DNA of 14,118 bases, taken from M3007 sp040383605. Lineage in GTDB: Bacteria > Bacteroidota > Bacteroidia > Chitinophagales > Saprospiraceae. Positions 1 through 7,800 of the stretch are shown here, piece by piece (position 1 is the first letter of the stretch; every line of letters begins with the position of its first letter). The stretch covers positions 1 through 14,118 of the forward strand of contig JBEIDF010000084.1 in the NCBI GenBank assembly GCA_040383605.1, in the 5' to 3' direction. A model generated the notes under the pieces. The model was not told the DNA's origin. It did not search any database and worked only from the letters and a program-made list of their open reading frames with translations. Position numbers and translations under genes: made by a program.

Positions 1-1
1 C

Positions 2-751
2 GTGACGGATATGAAGGCTAAAGGCCTCGAAGTGCAGGACAAAGCCGCCGGCGTGAATGACGCTTATGCCAAACTGCTGGCAGGCGAACTGAAATTGCTC
101 AACAACGTGTTCTTCAAAATCGGCTCCTTCACGACCCTCGATGCCACTTCCACCGGCATCATCCGCGTGAGCAGCTCGGCAGAAGACGCGACCGCAGCCG
201 CGCTGGTGAATCACCTGACGACCAACCAAACCTCCCTGTTTTCCCCTTATATCCGCGCGATCAGCCGGACGCAAAATGCGCAACTCGACCCCCGCCCCTG
301 CGTAGTCGGCTCCGCGTACGCCACGCCGCGCGCTGCGCTGCCGGCCGGTGATCCGTTCTTCAGCAACGTGGACTTTAAAGGCGCGTTCAGTGCAGACTGG
401 AACAACCTGTGGCTGCGCGACTGGTCCACGCTGGCACGCAACGGCCACCTGCCCGCATCGCCTGTGGAAAACTGCCCGACCGTGAATACCGACGAGATCA
501 CAGGCGGAATAGAAAACGCCATCCGTATCTTCCCGAATCCGGCAAGCGAACTGTTTGTGGTAGAATCTACCCTCGAAGAGCCGGTCAGCATGGAAATCTT
601 CGACCTCGCAGGTCGCTTGGTTTCGCAGCGGCTCACGCTCGCAACGGGCATGCAGCAAGTATATATCAATGAATTGTCCACCGGCATGTACCTGGTTCGC
701 TTCCGCGCGGAAAATGGAAAAACCGCTACCATGAAGCTGATCGTAGAATAA
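2..751 (+). CDS. T9SS type A sorting domain-containing secreted protein (5'-partial)
   Basis: This is the C-terminal 249 residues of a protein whose start lies left of the window. The frame is open at the left edge and no signal peptide is visible, so the GTG at position 2 is not taken as the true start. The last ~75 residues form a T9SS type A sorting domain: a linker, then IRIFPNPAS (about residues 174-182), a beta-rich stretch with MEIFDLAGRLV, then the ending STGMYLVRF...MKLIVE. Such domains direct export across the outer membrane by the type IX system, followed by cleavage and usually attachment to the surface. The segment before it (about 110-150) has an FKGAF...W...W pattern that I associate with secreted Bacteroidota proteins of unknown function. 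The remaining N-terminal part is not recognised. A strong hairpin terminator follows the stop, so this gene ends its transcription unit. Cargo status is well supported; the activity is unknown. Confidence 0.88.
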   Translation: MTDMKAKGLEVQDKAAGVNDAYAKLLAGELKLLNNVFFKIGSFTTLDATSTGIIRVSSSAEDATAAALVNHLTTNQTSLFSPYIRAISRTQNAQLDPRPCVVGSAYATPRAALPAGDPFFSNVDFKGAFSADWNNLWLRDWSTLARNGHLPASPVENCPTVNTDEITGGIENAIRIFPNPASELFVVESTLEEPVSMEIFDLAGRLVSQRLTLATGMQQVYINELSTGMYLVRFRAENGKTATMKLIVE

Positions 752-777
752 GCACATCGCACCAATTGACGGTAAAT

Positions 778-811
778 AGCAGCAGGTTCCTTTGGACACC
801 TGCTGCTTTTC
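778..811 (+). terminator. Rho-independent terminator of the T9SS cargo gene
   Basis: AGCAGCAGGT (778-787) pairs perfectly with ACCTGCTGCT (798-807). The inner TCC (788-790) can also pair with GGA (794-796), leaving a TTT loop and one bulged C. The stem is followed by TTTT (808-811). It lies 26 nt after the stop codon at 749-751 and ahead of the receptor gene, which makes the two genes separate units. Confidence 0.85.
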
Positions 812-833
812 CGGTTTTTAAAATCTTTTTTTT

Positions 834-3785
834 ATGACATACGCATCTAAACAACTGGCAATTTTTTTCACCCTGGCGTTTTGCCTCCTCATCGGGCAAG
901 CGTTTTCTCAAAGGACGGTCATCTCCGGCAAGGTGATTGACAAAGAGTCCGGCGAATCCCTGATCGGCGTAAGCATTCGCGCCGTCGGCGCCGATGGCGC
1001 CTCGAAGGGCGCCGCGACCGATTTCGACGGCAATTACCTGCTCGAAGTCCCTGCCGGAACGTACGACATCACCATGACGTACACCTCCTTTCAAAATTTT
1101 GAAGTAAAGGGATTCATAGCCGCGCAAGGCAAAGTGAATACCCTGGACGCCATCCTGGTGTCCGAGGGCGCGATAATCGCCGAGGTCGTGATCGTGGCAA
1201 CGACCCTGCGCAACACCGACGCCTCCCTGATTGCGCTGCAAAAAAAATCCTTCGCGATCCAAGACGGGATCTCTTCCCAGCAAATCAGCCGCACCGGCGT
1301 GTCAAACGCCGCCGATGCGATGAAACAAGTGACCGGCGCGGTGGTGGAAGGCGGTAAATTCATCGTAATGCGCGGTTTGGGCGACCGCTATTCCATCTCC
1401 CAACTCAACGGCGTGACCATGCCGAGCACCGACCCCTACCGGAACAGTTCCAGCCTCGACCTGATTCCTTCCCAGATGATTGATAATATCGTCACGGTCA
1501 AAACTTTTACGCCCGATCTGCCGGGAAATTTCTCGGGCGGCCTGGTCAATATCACCACAAAATCTATCCCGGATAAGTTCACCCTGCATTTTGGCGTCAA
1601 TACCTCGTTTAACACGCAGGCCAGCCTCAACGAGAATTTCCTCGGCCACGGCGAAGACGCTGGAAGCCGGGATTGGCTCGGCATAGACGACGGCGGCCGC
1701 GACCTGCCCGCGTTCATGACTGATCCGGCGAATCTCCAGCAACTGAACCAATCCATCAACCAGTCGGCGCGCAATCCTAGCGAAAATTTTAATGAACTGC
1801 GCAGCTTCCTGAATACCTCCTCCCGCTCGCTGAGCAACACGTTTGTTCCTACGCCCCGGACTGCCCCGCTCAACCGGAGTTTCAACTTCTCGGTAGGCGA
1901 CAACCGCAAATTGTTCGGCAATACCCTCGGCTACTCCCTGGGTCTGAACTACTCCCGCGAATTTACGCACTATGAAAATGGCGCGGTCAACACCTATTTT
2001 AATACGAACTCCACCAGACTCTTCGGCTATCAGCTGCTGAATGAAACCAAAAGCGTGGAAACGCCGCACCTGGGCGGCCTGCTGAACCTGACCTACAAAA
2101 TCGGTTCGAACAATTCGATCAGCGGAAACGTGATCTTCAACAACGACACGGATATCACCGGTCGCGCTCAGGCCGGCCGCTGGGCCGGTCAGCTGTCTAA
2201 TCCCGACGCCGACTATTTCACCAATTCCATGGAATTCACCCGCCGCCAGTATGTCTCCTACCAACTGAACGGCCGGCATGTGTTCCCCGAAGCCAACGAT
2301 ATTGAAATTTCCTGGAGCGGCTCTATCAATAATTCTTTCCAAAAAGAGCCCGATACCCGCTTTTTCTCGTATTCCCGTTTTCTGGACGAAAACAACGCGT
2401 ACTTTTATGAAATCAACAAATCGGAAATTCTCGAGCCGTTCCATTTCTGGCGCGACCTCCAGGATCGCTCGCAGGATTTCAAACTCGACGTATCCATCCC
2501 CTTCCTGCGCCGCGGCAACCAGGGCAGCTCCAACCAGATCAAATTCGGCGGCCTGTACAACAAAATGACGCGCTCGTTTTCCGAGTACCAGTACCTGATG
2601 AACCTGCGCCATTCCGATACGCCGGCTGGTTTGTTTTTCCAAAATTTCAACGGCGACTTCAATGCGTTCTTCGATTACAACAACTGGGGAATCATTGACA
2701 CTACCTACAACCCCAATACCGGCAATATCCAGCGCTATATCCTGGGGTACCACTACATCAACCAGATCAACGGCAAAAACTTCTATGACGGCGAGCAGGA
2801 AATCCTGGCGGGCTACCTGATGACCGTGTACAATATCCTGCCGCGCCTCAAGGTTATCGCCGGCGGCCGCTTGGAAACCACCGACCTGTTTGTCCAAAGC
2901 CGCGACACCAGCCTGCAGCCCAGCTTGCTGGACCTGGCCGATTTCCTCTACTCGACCAACCTGATCTATTCCATCAGCGAAAAATCAAACGTGCGCATCG
3001 CCGCCTCCCGCACCCTCGCGCGCCCCAACATGCGCGAACTGGCGCCGTTCGAGCAGTTCGATACGAAAAACGGCTTCTTTAATATCGGTAATCCCGGATT
3101 GCAGCGCACCCTCATCAACAACTACGATCTGCGCTACGAATTGTATCCCAACCCCGGCGAGATGTTTGCTTTCAGCCTGTTTTACAAACAATTCAACGAT
3201 CCGATTCTGCGCCGTTTCTCTCCGACGGCTACTATCCCGGAGCTGGGCTACGTCAATATTGACGTCGCCAATGTGTATGGCGTGGAATTCGAGTTCCGGA
3301 AAAACCTCGGCTTCCTCGGCGACCACTTCTGGCGCCACCTGAACCTGGCGACCAACCTCGCCTTCATCCGCTCTGCATACAATATTCCGGAGGACGAACT
3401 CCGCGCTTCCCAAACTATTGACCCCTCGTACGACCAAACCACCCGACCGTTCCAGGGACAGGCGCCGTACATCGCCAACGCTGCCCTCTCGTATGTGAAC
3501 CCGGAACGCGAACTCGAGTCCACCCTCTCCTTCAACGTCTCCGGACGCCGCTTGTACAGCATCTCGCTGGCCGCCGCGCCGGATATCTATGAAGAGCCCT
3601 TCCCCATACTCAATTTCAATATCAGCAAGCGATTCGCCAACCATTTCCAGGTGTCGCTGTCCGCGCGCAACCTGCTCGATCAGAAAAATCGCCGCACCAT
3701 GGAGTTCCGCGGCGATGTCTATGACATCGAATCCTTCCGCTTGGGCCGCACGATCGGCGTCGGCCTGGCGTACTTTATCCGGTAA
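834..3785 (+). CDS. TonB-dependent receptor with N-terminal carboxypeptidase-like regulatory domain
   Basis: This encodes a 983-residue outer-membrane active transporter. Such receptors bind a ligand at the surface and import it with energy passed from TonB-ExbB-ExbD. In order it shows: a signal peptide (residues 1 to about 25, hydrophobic core LAIFFTLAFCLLIG, cleavage near AFS-QR); a carboxypeptidase-D-like regulatory domain (about 28-110, with ISGKVIDKESGESLIGVS and TDFDGNYLLEVPAG); an EVVIVATTLR stretch (117-126), where the TonB-contacting segment usually lies; a plug domain (about 135-245, with VMRGLGDRYS, LNGVTMPSTDP and GNFSGGLVNI); and a long beta-barrel to the C-terminus, ending in an aromatic strand (VGLAYFIR). 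The ATG at 834 gives the signal peptide directly and is preceded by an A/T-rich stretch rather than a Shine-Dalgarno site. No SusD-like partner gene follows, so it is not a standard SusCD pair. The ligand cannot be read from the sequence. Confidence 0.93.
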   Translation: MTYASKQLAIFFTLAFCLLIGQAFSQRTVISGKVIDKESGESLIGVSIRAVGADGASKGAATDFDGNYLLEVPAGTYDITMTYTSFQNFEVKGFIAAQGKVNTLDAILVSEGAIIAEVVIVATTLRNTDASLIALQKKSFAIQDGISSQQISRTGVSNAADAMKQVTGAVVEGGKFIVMRGLGDRYSISQLNGVTMPSTDPYRNSSSLDLIPSQMIDNIVTVKTFTPDLPGNFSGGLVNITTKSIPDKFTLHFGVNTSFNTQASLNENFLGHGEDAGSRDWLGIDDGGRDLPAFMTDPANLQQLNQSINQSARNPSENFNELRSFLNTSSRSLSNTFVPTPRTAPLNRSFNFSVGDNRKLFGNTLGYSLGLNYSREFTHYENGAVNTYFNTNSTRLFGYQLLNETKSVETPHLGGLLNLTYKIGSNNSISGNVIFNNDTDITGRAQAGRWAGQLSNPDADYFTNSMEFTRRQYVSYQLNGRHVFPEANDIEISWSGSINNSFQKEPDTRFFSYSRFLDENNAYFYEINKSEILEPFHFWRDLQDRSQDFKLDVSIPFLRRGNQGSSNQIKFGGLYNKMTRSFSEYQYLMNLRHSDTPAGLFFQNFNGDFNAFFDYNNWGIIDTTYNPNTGNIQRYILGYHYINQINGKNFYDGEQEILAGYLMTVYNILPRLKVIAGGRLETTDLFVQSRDTSLQPSLLDLADFLYSTNLIYSISEKSNVRIAASRTLARPNMRELAPFEQFDTKNGFFNIGNPGLQRTLINNYDLRYELYPNPGEMFAFSLFYKQFNDPILRRFSPTATIPELGYVNIDVANVYGVEFEFRKNLGFLGDHFWRHLNLATNLAFIRSAYNIPEDELRASQTIDPSYDQTTRPFQGQAPYIANAALSYVNPERELESTLSFNVSGRRLYSISLAAAPDIYEEPFPILNFNISKRFANHFQVSLSARNLLDQKNRRTMEFRGDVYDIESFRLGRTIGVGLAYFIR

Positions 3786-3806
3786 ACATTGCCAGTGTTT
3801 AGATAG

Positions 3807-3840
3807 ACGGCTGCCTCAAATGCGAGGCGGCCGTTTTTTT
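3807..3840 (+). terminator. Rho-independent terminator of the TonB receptor gene
   Basis: ACGGCTGCCTC (3807-3817) pairs with GAGGCGGCCGT (3824-3834) over 11 positions, with a single G-T wobble and a 6-nt loop (AAATGC). A run of T residues follows (through 3840). It begins 21 nt after the receptor stop codon. Sequence and placement are those of a textbook intrinsic terminator. Confidence 0.9.
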
Positions 3841-3883
3841 GCGCACCTCAAAAAAAGTTTATGGCAAATTTTATTTATCATTG

Positions 3884-3915
3884 TTGGAAAATTTGTTTTT
3901 ATAACCTTACCTTTG
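3884..3915 (+). promoter_or_regulatory. Bacteroidota-type promoter of the L25 gene
   Basis: TACCTTTG (3908-3915) matches the Bacteroidota -7 consensus TAnnTTTG exactly. A TTG (3884-3886) lies 21 nt upstream, within the 17-23 nt spacing described for the -33 element. The surrounding DNA is markedly A/T-rich compared with the neighbouring genes. Transcription would begin a few bases downstream, giving a leader of roughly 30-35 nt before the ATG at 3955. The match rests on consensus only. Confidence 0.65.
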
Positions 3916-3954
3916 CGGGCGCTTTTTGAAAAAAGTATAAAATATTACCGAAAA

Positions 3955-4524
3955 ATGGAAGTTGTAGCCATGCAAGGTCACCGGAAGACGGGTTCCGGTA
4001 AAGTAGAAAATCAAAAACTCCGCCGCACCGGGATGGTTCCGGCTGTGGTGTATAAAAGCGGAGGCGGCGAAGCCATCGCCTTTACGCTGGATCCGAAGTC
4101 GTTTCGCCATCTGGTTTATACGCCGAAGTTCAAAATGGCGGAAATCAGTTTGGACGGTCGCGTGTACAAATGCATCGTGAAGGATATTCAGTTCCATCCG
4201 GTGACAGATGAAGTGCTGCACATTGACTTCCTCGAGCTCGTGCCGGGCGTAAAATTCCGCGCAAAGGTTCCTCTCGTGTTCGCAGGTCAGGCCCCCGGCG
4301 TGAAAGCAGGCGGCAAGTTCCTGTCCACCCTCCGCCAAATCAGCATCCTGACGACGCCGGAGAAAGTAGTGGACAGCATGTCGGCCGATATTTCCACAAT
4401 GGAACTCGGCTCCACGATCCGGGTACGCGATATTACGACGGTTGAAGGCGTGGAAATTATTAATAATAGCGCCGTGCCGATCGCCACGATCGAAATCCCG
4501 CGCGCACTGCGTACCGGTAACTAA
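3955..4524 (+). CDS. rplY: 50S ribosomal protein L25/general stress protein Ctc
   Basis: This encodes a 189-residue protein of the bL25 family in its longer TL5/Ctc form, which binds 5S rRNA in the large ribosomal subunit. Residues 1 to about 95 are the 5S-binding domain: the start MEVVAMQGHRKTGSGK, the loop LRRTGMVPAVVYKSGGG, and the family signature KDIQFHPVTDEVLHIDF at 76-92. Residues from about 96 to 189 form the C-terminal beta domain found in the Ctc type (for example VPLVFAGQAPGVKAGGKF). I chose the ATG at 3955 because it gives the usual family N-terminus and sits just downstream of a good promoter. The reading frame continues open upstream into the receptor gene and across its terminator, but that extension looks nothing like L25. 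In many bacteria a peptidyl-tRNA hydrolase gene follows; here a non-coding region does, so the gene appears to be monocistronic. Confidence 0.95.
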   Translation: MEVVAMQGHRKTGSGKVENQKLRRTGMVPAVVYKSGGGEAIAFTLDPKSFRHLVYTPKFKMAEISLDGRVYKCIVKDIQFHPVTDEVLHIDFLELVPGVKFRAKVPLVFAGQAPGVKAGGKFLSTLRQISILTTPEKVVDSMSADISTMELGSTIRVRDITTVEGVEIINNSAVPIATIEIPRALRTGN

Positions 4525-4532
4525 TTACTTCA

Positions 4533-4545
4533 CCGCCTTCGGCGG
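4533..4545 (+). other. Small GC-rich hairpin after the L25 gene
   Basis: CCGCC (4533-4537) and GGCGG (4541-4545) can form a 5-bp stem with a TTC loop, starting 9 nt after the L25 stop codon. No T run follows, so it is unlikely to terminate transcription by itself. It may protect the 3' end of the messenger. Confidence 0.4.
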
Positions 4546-4557
4546 CGAACTAGTATA

Positions 4558-4607
4558 GTAAGTGCATGGCCGTTTTTTATTTTTCTAAAAAACAGCTATG
4601 CACTTAT
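4558..4607. repeat. Long inverted repeat with A/T core (20-22 bp arms)
   Basis: Arms of 20 nt (4560-4579 and 4586-4605) are complementary except for one G-T wobble and one C-A mismatch; two more outer pairs extend the stem to 4558-4607. The loop is TTTTTC. The outer part (AAGTGCATGGC / GC-ATGCACTT) is mixed sequence while the inner part is a T run facing an A run, the reverse of an ordinary terminator. It could act as a bidirectional terminator for L25, or be the remnant of a small palindromic element. Confidence 0.7.
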
Positions 4608-4626
4608 ACATTTTAATTGTATTGCT

Positions 4627-4668
4627 CAACATGAGCCGTCCTAACACCCAGGACGGCTCATGTTGTTT
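4627..4668 (+). terminator. Perfect 16-bp hairpin, probable terminator
   Basis: CAACATGAGCCGTCCT (4627-4642) pairs perfectly with AGGACGGCTCATGTTG (4650-4665) around a 7-nt loop (AACACCC). A short TTT follows. It is the most stable structure in the L25-sprA gap and probably ends L25 transcription, although the T tract is short. The structure itself is certain; the terminator role is inferred. Confidence 0.65.
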
Positions 4669-4670
4669 CC

Positions 4671-4705
4671 CCGAAATCCGAAATCCCCAATCTGAAATCC
4701 GAAAT
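4671..4705. repeat. Tandem 7-nt repeat, five units (CCGAAAT type)
   Basis: Five consecutive heptamers read CCGAAAT, CCGAAAT, CCCCAAT, CTGAAAT, CCGAAAT. Three are identical and the other two differ at one or two positions. The run starts 5 nt after the perfect hairpin at 4627-4665. It lies in non-coding DNA, since the short frames crossing it resemble nothing known. I believe similar runs occur between genes in other Bacteroidota, but I cannot confirm that here. Confidence 0.75.
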
Positions 4706-4885
4706 TCCTCAGGCAACCTTCCCGCCCTTCCGCGCGTCATCTTCCCTGCACATTGGCAAGTTTTTTGTATGCCAAGTGCAAACCAGCCTGTGCCCCAAGT
4801 TTTCTGGACTTATTTTGTTATCGGCTAATCCAAATCTGCCTTACCCGTGCGTGTGACCAACAAACTCAAGACTTGCTTTACGAAA
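4706..4885. other. Non-coding leader upstream of sprA
   Basis: These 180 nt contain no convincing gene or exact promoter match. The closest to a -7 element is TATTTTG (4811-4817), one base short of TAnnTTTG, and no TTG lies at the expected distance upstream. A promoter for sprA is expected here, but I cannot place it. Confidence 0.4.
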
Positions 4886-7800
4886 ATGACGAAGAGGTTT
4901 TTCCTTCTGACGGGTATCGGACTGCTATCTATCAGCGTGCTGTTTGCTTTTTCGGCGCCTGAACGGCTGCACGATACCGTTTTTACCCGTTTGTTTCCTG
5001 AAATTTATGCGCCCTCCGCCCAATCTGCGGCGCCCAGGGATACATTTCCGCCCCTGGAGGAACGGTATGACGATTTTATGAGCGGTCAGGGAAATAATCC
5101 CATTGATTTGAAAGACCCCGCTGTAATTAAGAAAGAAGTGGAATTCGACCCGATTACCGGGCAGTATATGGTGTATGAGAAAATCGGTGACGATTATTTC
5201 CGGGCGCCTACCTACATGAGCTTCGACGAGTACATACAGTGGCGGGAAAAACAACAGCAACAATCCTATTTCGACCGCATGATGGGGGTGCGCAGCGCCG
5301 GTGCGGGCGCCAGCGGACTGGCGGACCCTGTCGCGAAATTTGAAGTTAAAAATACGCTCATTGACCGCCTTTTCGGCGGCACCGAGGTGGATATCCGCCC
5401 CCAGGGCAATATTAACCTCACCTTCGGTTTCGATTACCAGAAAATCCAAAACCCCATCCTGACCCTGCGCCAACAACGAACGGGCAACTTCGATTTCGAC
5501 ATGGATATCAACATGAGCGCAACGGGGAAAATCGGGGAAAAACTCAACCTGAACTTTAATTACAATACGCAGGCTACGTTCGATTTCGACAATCAAATGA
5601 AGCTGAACTACGATACCAAAGGCTTCTCCGAAGACGAAATTATCCAGAACATCGAAGCCGGTAACGTATCCATGCCCCTGCGCTCTAACCTGATCAAAGG
5701 CGCGCAAAATCTCTTCGGATTCAAAACGGAACTCAAATTCGGCCACCTCCGCACCACGCTGATCGCCAGCCAACAACGCTCCCGCCAACAGTCGCTTAAT
5801 ATTCAGGGGGGCGCACAAGTGCAGCAATTCGAAGTGCCGATTGATAACTACGACGAAAACCGCCACTTCTTCATCAGCCACTGGAACCGCGGCCAATTCG
5901 AGCCGGCTATGAGCTGCCTCCCGGTGCCGCAGTCGCTGTTCACCATCACCCGGATGGAAGTGTGGCTGACCAACGACCGCCTCGCGACGGAAAATGTGCG
6001 CGACATCGTGACGCTCATGGATATGGCCGAACCGGCACCCTATAATCCAAACTTCGCCCTGACAGTACCCCCAAAACTCGATATCACCGGAAAAGCGCTC
6101 CCCACCAACGAAAACAATAGCCTTTACCCGCAAATCGCCTCCGATGTAGCCACCGATTCCACGCTCCGATTCTCGGATAAGGTCGTATCCCGTATGGTGA
6201 ATCAATACGGCCTCACGCAAATCCGCGACTTCGAAAAGGTGCGGGGCCGCCTCCTCTCCCCAACAGAATATACCTTCAACGAACAACTGGGCTTTATCAG
6301 CATCAACCTGAACGTCCAACCCGACCAGGTCGTGGGCGTCGCCCTCGAATATACCTACAACGGTACGCCTTTTAAAATCGGCGAATTTACCAGCGACATC
6401 CCCAACGGCGACTCGCTCAACCAAAACGTCCTCTTCCTCAAAATGCTCAAAAGCACGACGGCCAACGTCCGGTATCCTATCTGGGACCTGATGATGAAAA
6501 ACGTGTACGCCGTCGGCTCTGCCAATGTGGACCCCAACGAATTCCGCTTCGATATCTTCTATGAAGACCCGGGAAAGGGCCAAAAACGATTCCTCAACGC
6601 GCCCACGATCCCCCAAAGCCTCAGCGGCCGACCCCTGCTCCAGGTGTTTAACCTCGATAACCTAAACCTGCAAGGCGACCCCGGCGCCGATGGGATATTT
6701 GACTTTGTGCCCGGACTCACGGTCAATCTCCGCTCCGGACGCGTCATGTTCCCCGTGCTGGAACCTTTCGGCCAATTTCTCCAAAAAAGATTGATAGACG
6801 CCGGGATGGACTCGCTCAATACGCTGGGCTTCGTCTATCCCCAACTGTATGACTCCACGATCTTCCGCGCCCGCGAGTTCCAACAACTGAACCGCTTCAC
6901 CCTCCGCGGCTCGTATAAATCCAGTACTTCCTCAGAAATCACCCTCGGCACCTTCAACCTGCCCCGCGGTTCCGTGCGCGTCAGCGCCGGCGGTCGCCAA
7001 CTCATCGAAGGGGCCGACTATGAAATTGACTACAATATCGGCCGGATCAAAATCCTGAATGACGCTATCCTTCAGTCGGGCCAAAATGTCAATGTCAGCT
7101 TCGAAGACAATACCCTGTTCGGGTTCCAAAACCGAAGTATGTTCGGCGCGCGATTCGACTATGCCTTGAGCAAGGATATCAATATCGGCGCAACGTATAT
7201 GAACCTGTTCGAACGCCCGCTGACGCAAAAGGTCAATTTCGGCGACGATCCGATCAATAACCGGATGTACGGACTGGATTTTAGCATCTCCAAAGACGCG
7301 CCCTGGCTCACCCGCCTGGTGGATGCGCTCCCGCTCATCGAAACAAAGGAGCCTTCCAGCATCTCCGCCCAGGCGGAGGTCGCGATGCTCGATCCCGGCC
7401 ACAACCGCGCCATCAACCAGGGCGACGACCGCGGCGGCACCACCTATATAGATGATTTTGAGGGCAGCACCGCCAACCTCCCGCTCGCCAACCCGGCAAA
7501 CGGCTGGGCCCTCGCCTCGGTGCCGCAGGGTAATGTGCAGCTGTTCCCGGAATCTCAATTCAGCGACTCCATCCTGCTCGGCGCAAACCGCGCCGGCCTC
7601 TCTTGGTATATCGCGGACCCCAGCGCCCGTGACGGCGTGGACAATGCCAACCCCTACACCCGACTGATCCAGTTCCAGGATATCTTCCCCAATCGCCAGC
7701 TGACGCCGTTGGAACAATCCGTGCTCCGCCCGCTGGACGTCACCTTCTATCCCCGCGAGCGCGGCCCCTACAATTTCGAAATCCCCGACGGCTATCCCGG

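Noticed and set aside
1302..2897. Long 531-residue minus-strand frame within the TonB receptor gene
   Set aside because: It lies wholly antisense to a clear receptor gene and has no recognisable domain.
834..3785. Assignment of the TonB receptor as a SusC polysaccharide transporter
   Set aside because: No SusD-like gene follows and no glycan enzyme is nearby; the domain order alone does not give the ligand.
3589..3954. Upstream extension of the L25 reading frame, open for 122 codons
   Set aside because: It overlaps the receptor's 3' end in another frame and crosses its terminator. The sequence is Ser/Arg/Pro-rich and unlike L25, while the ATG at 3955 gives the family N-terminus behind a good promoter.
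4598..4828. Possible 76-residue small protein between L25 and sprA
   Set aside because: Its start lies inside one hairpin, and it runs through the perfect hairpin and the heptamer repeat. No domain or signal peptide is convincing.
4847..4885. GTG at 4847 as the sprA start
   Set aside because: It adds 13 residues ahead of an otherwise normal signal peptide. The ATG at 4886 gives MTKRFFLLTGIG directly, so it is preferred, although the GTG cannot be excluded.
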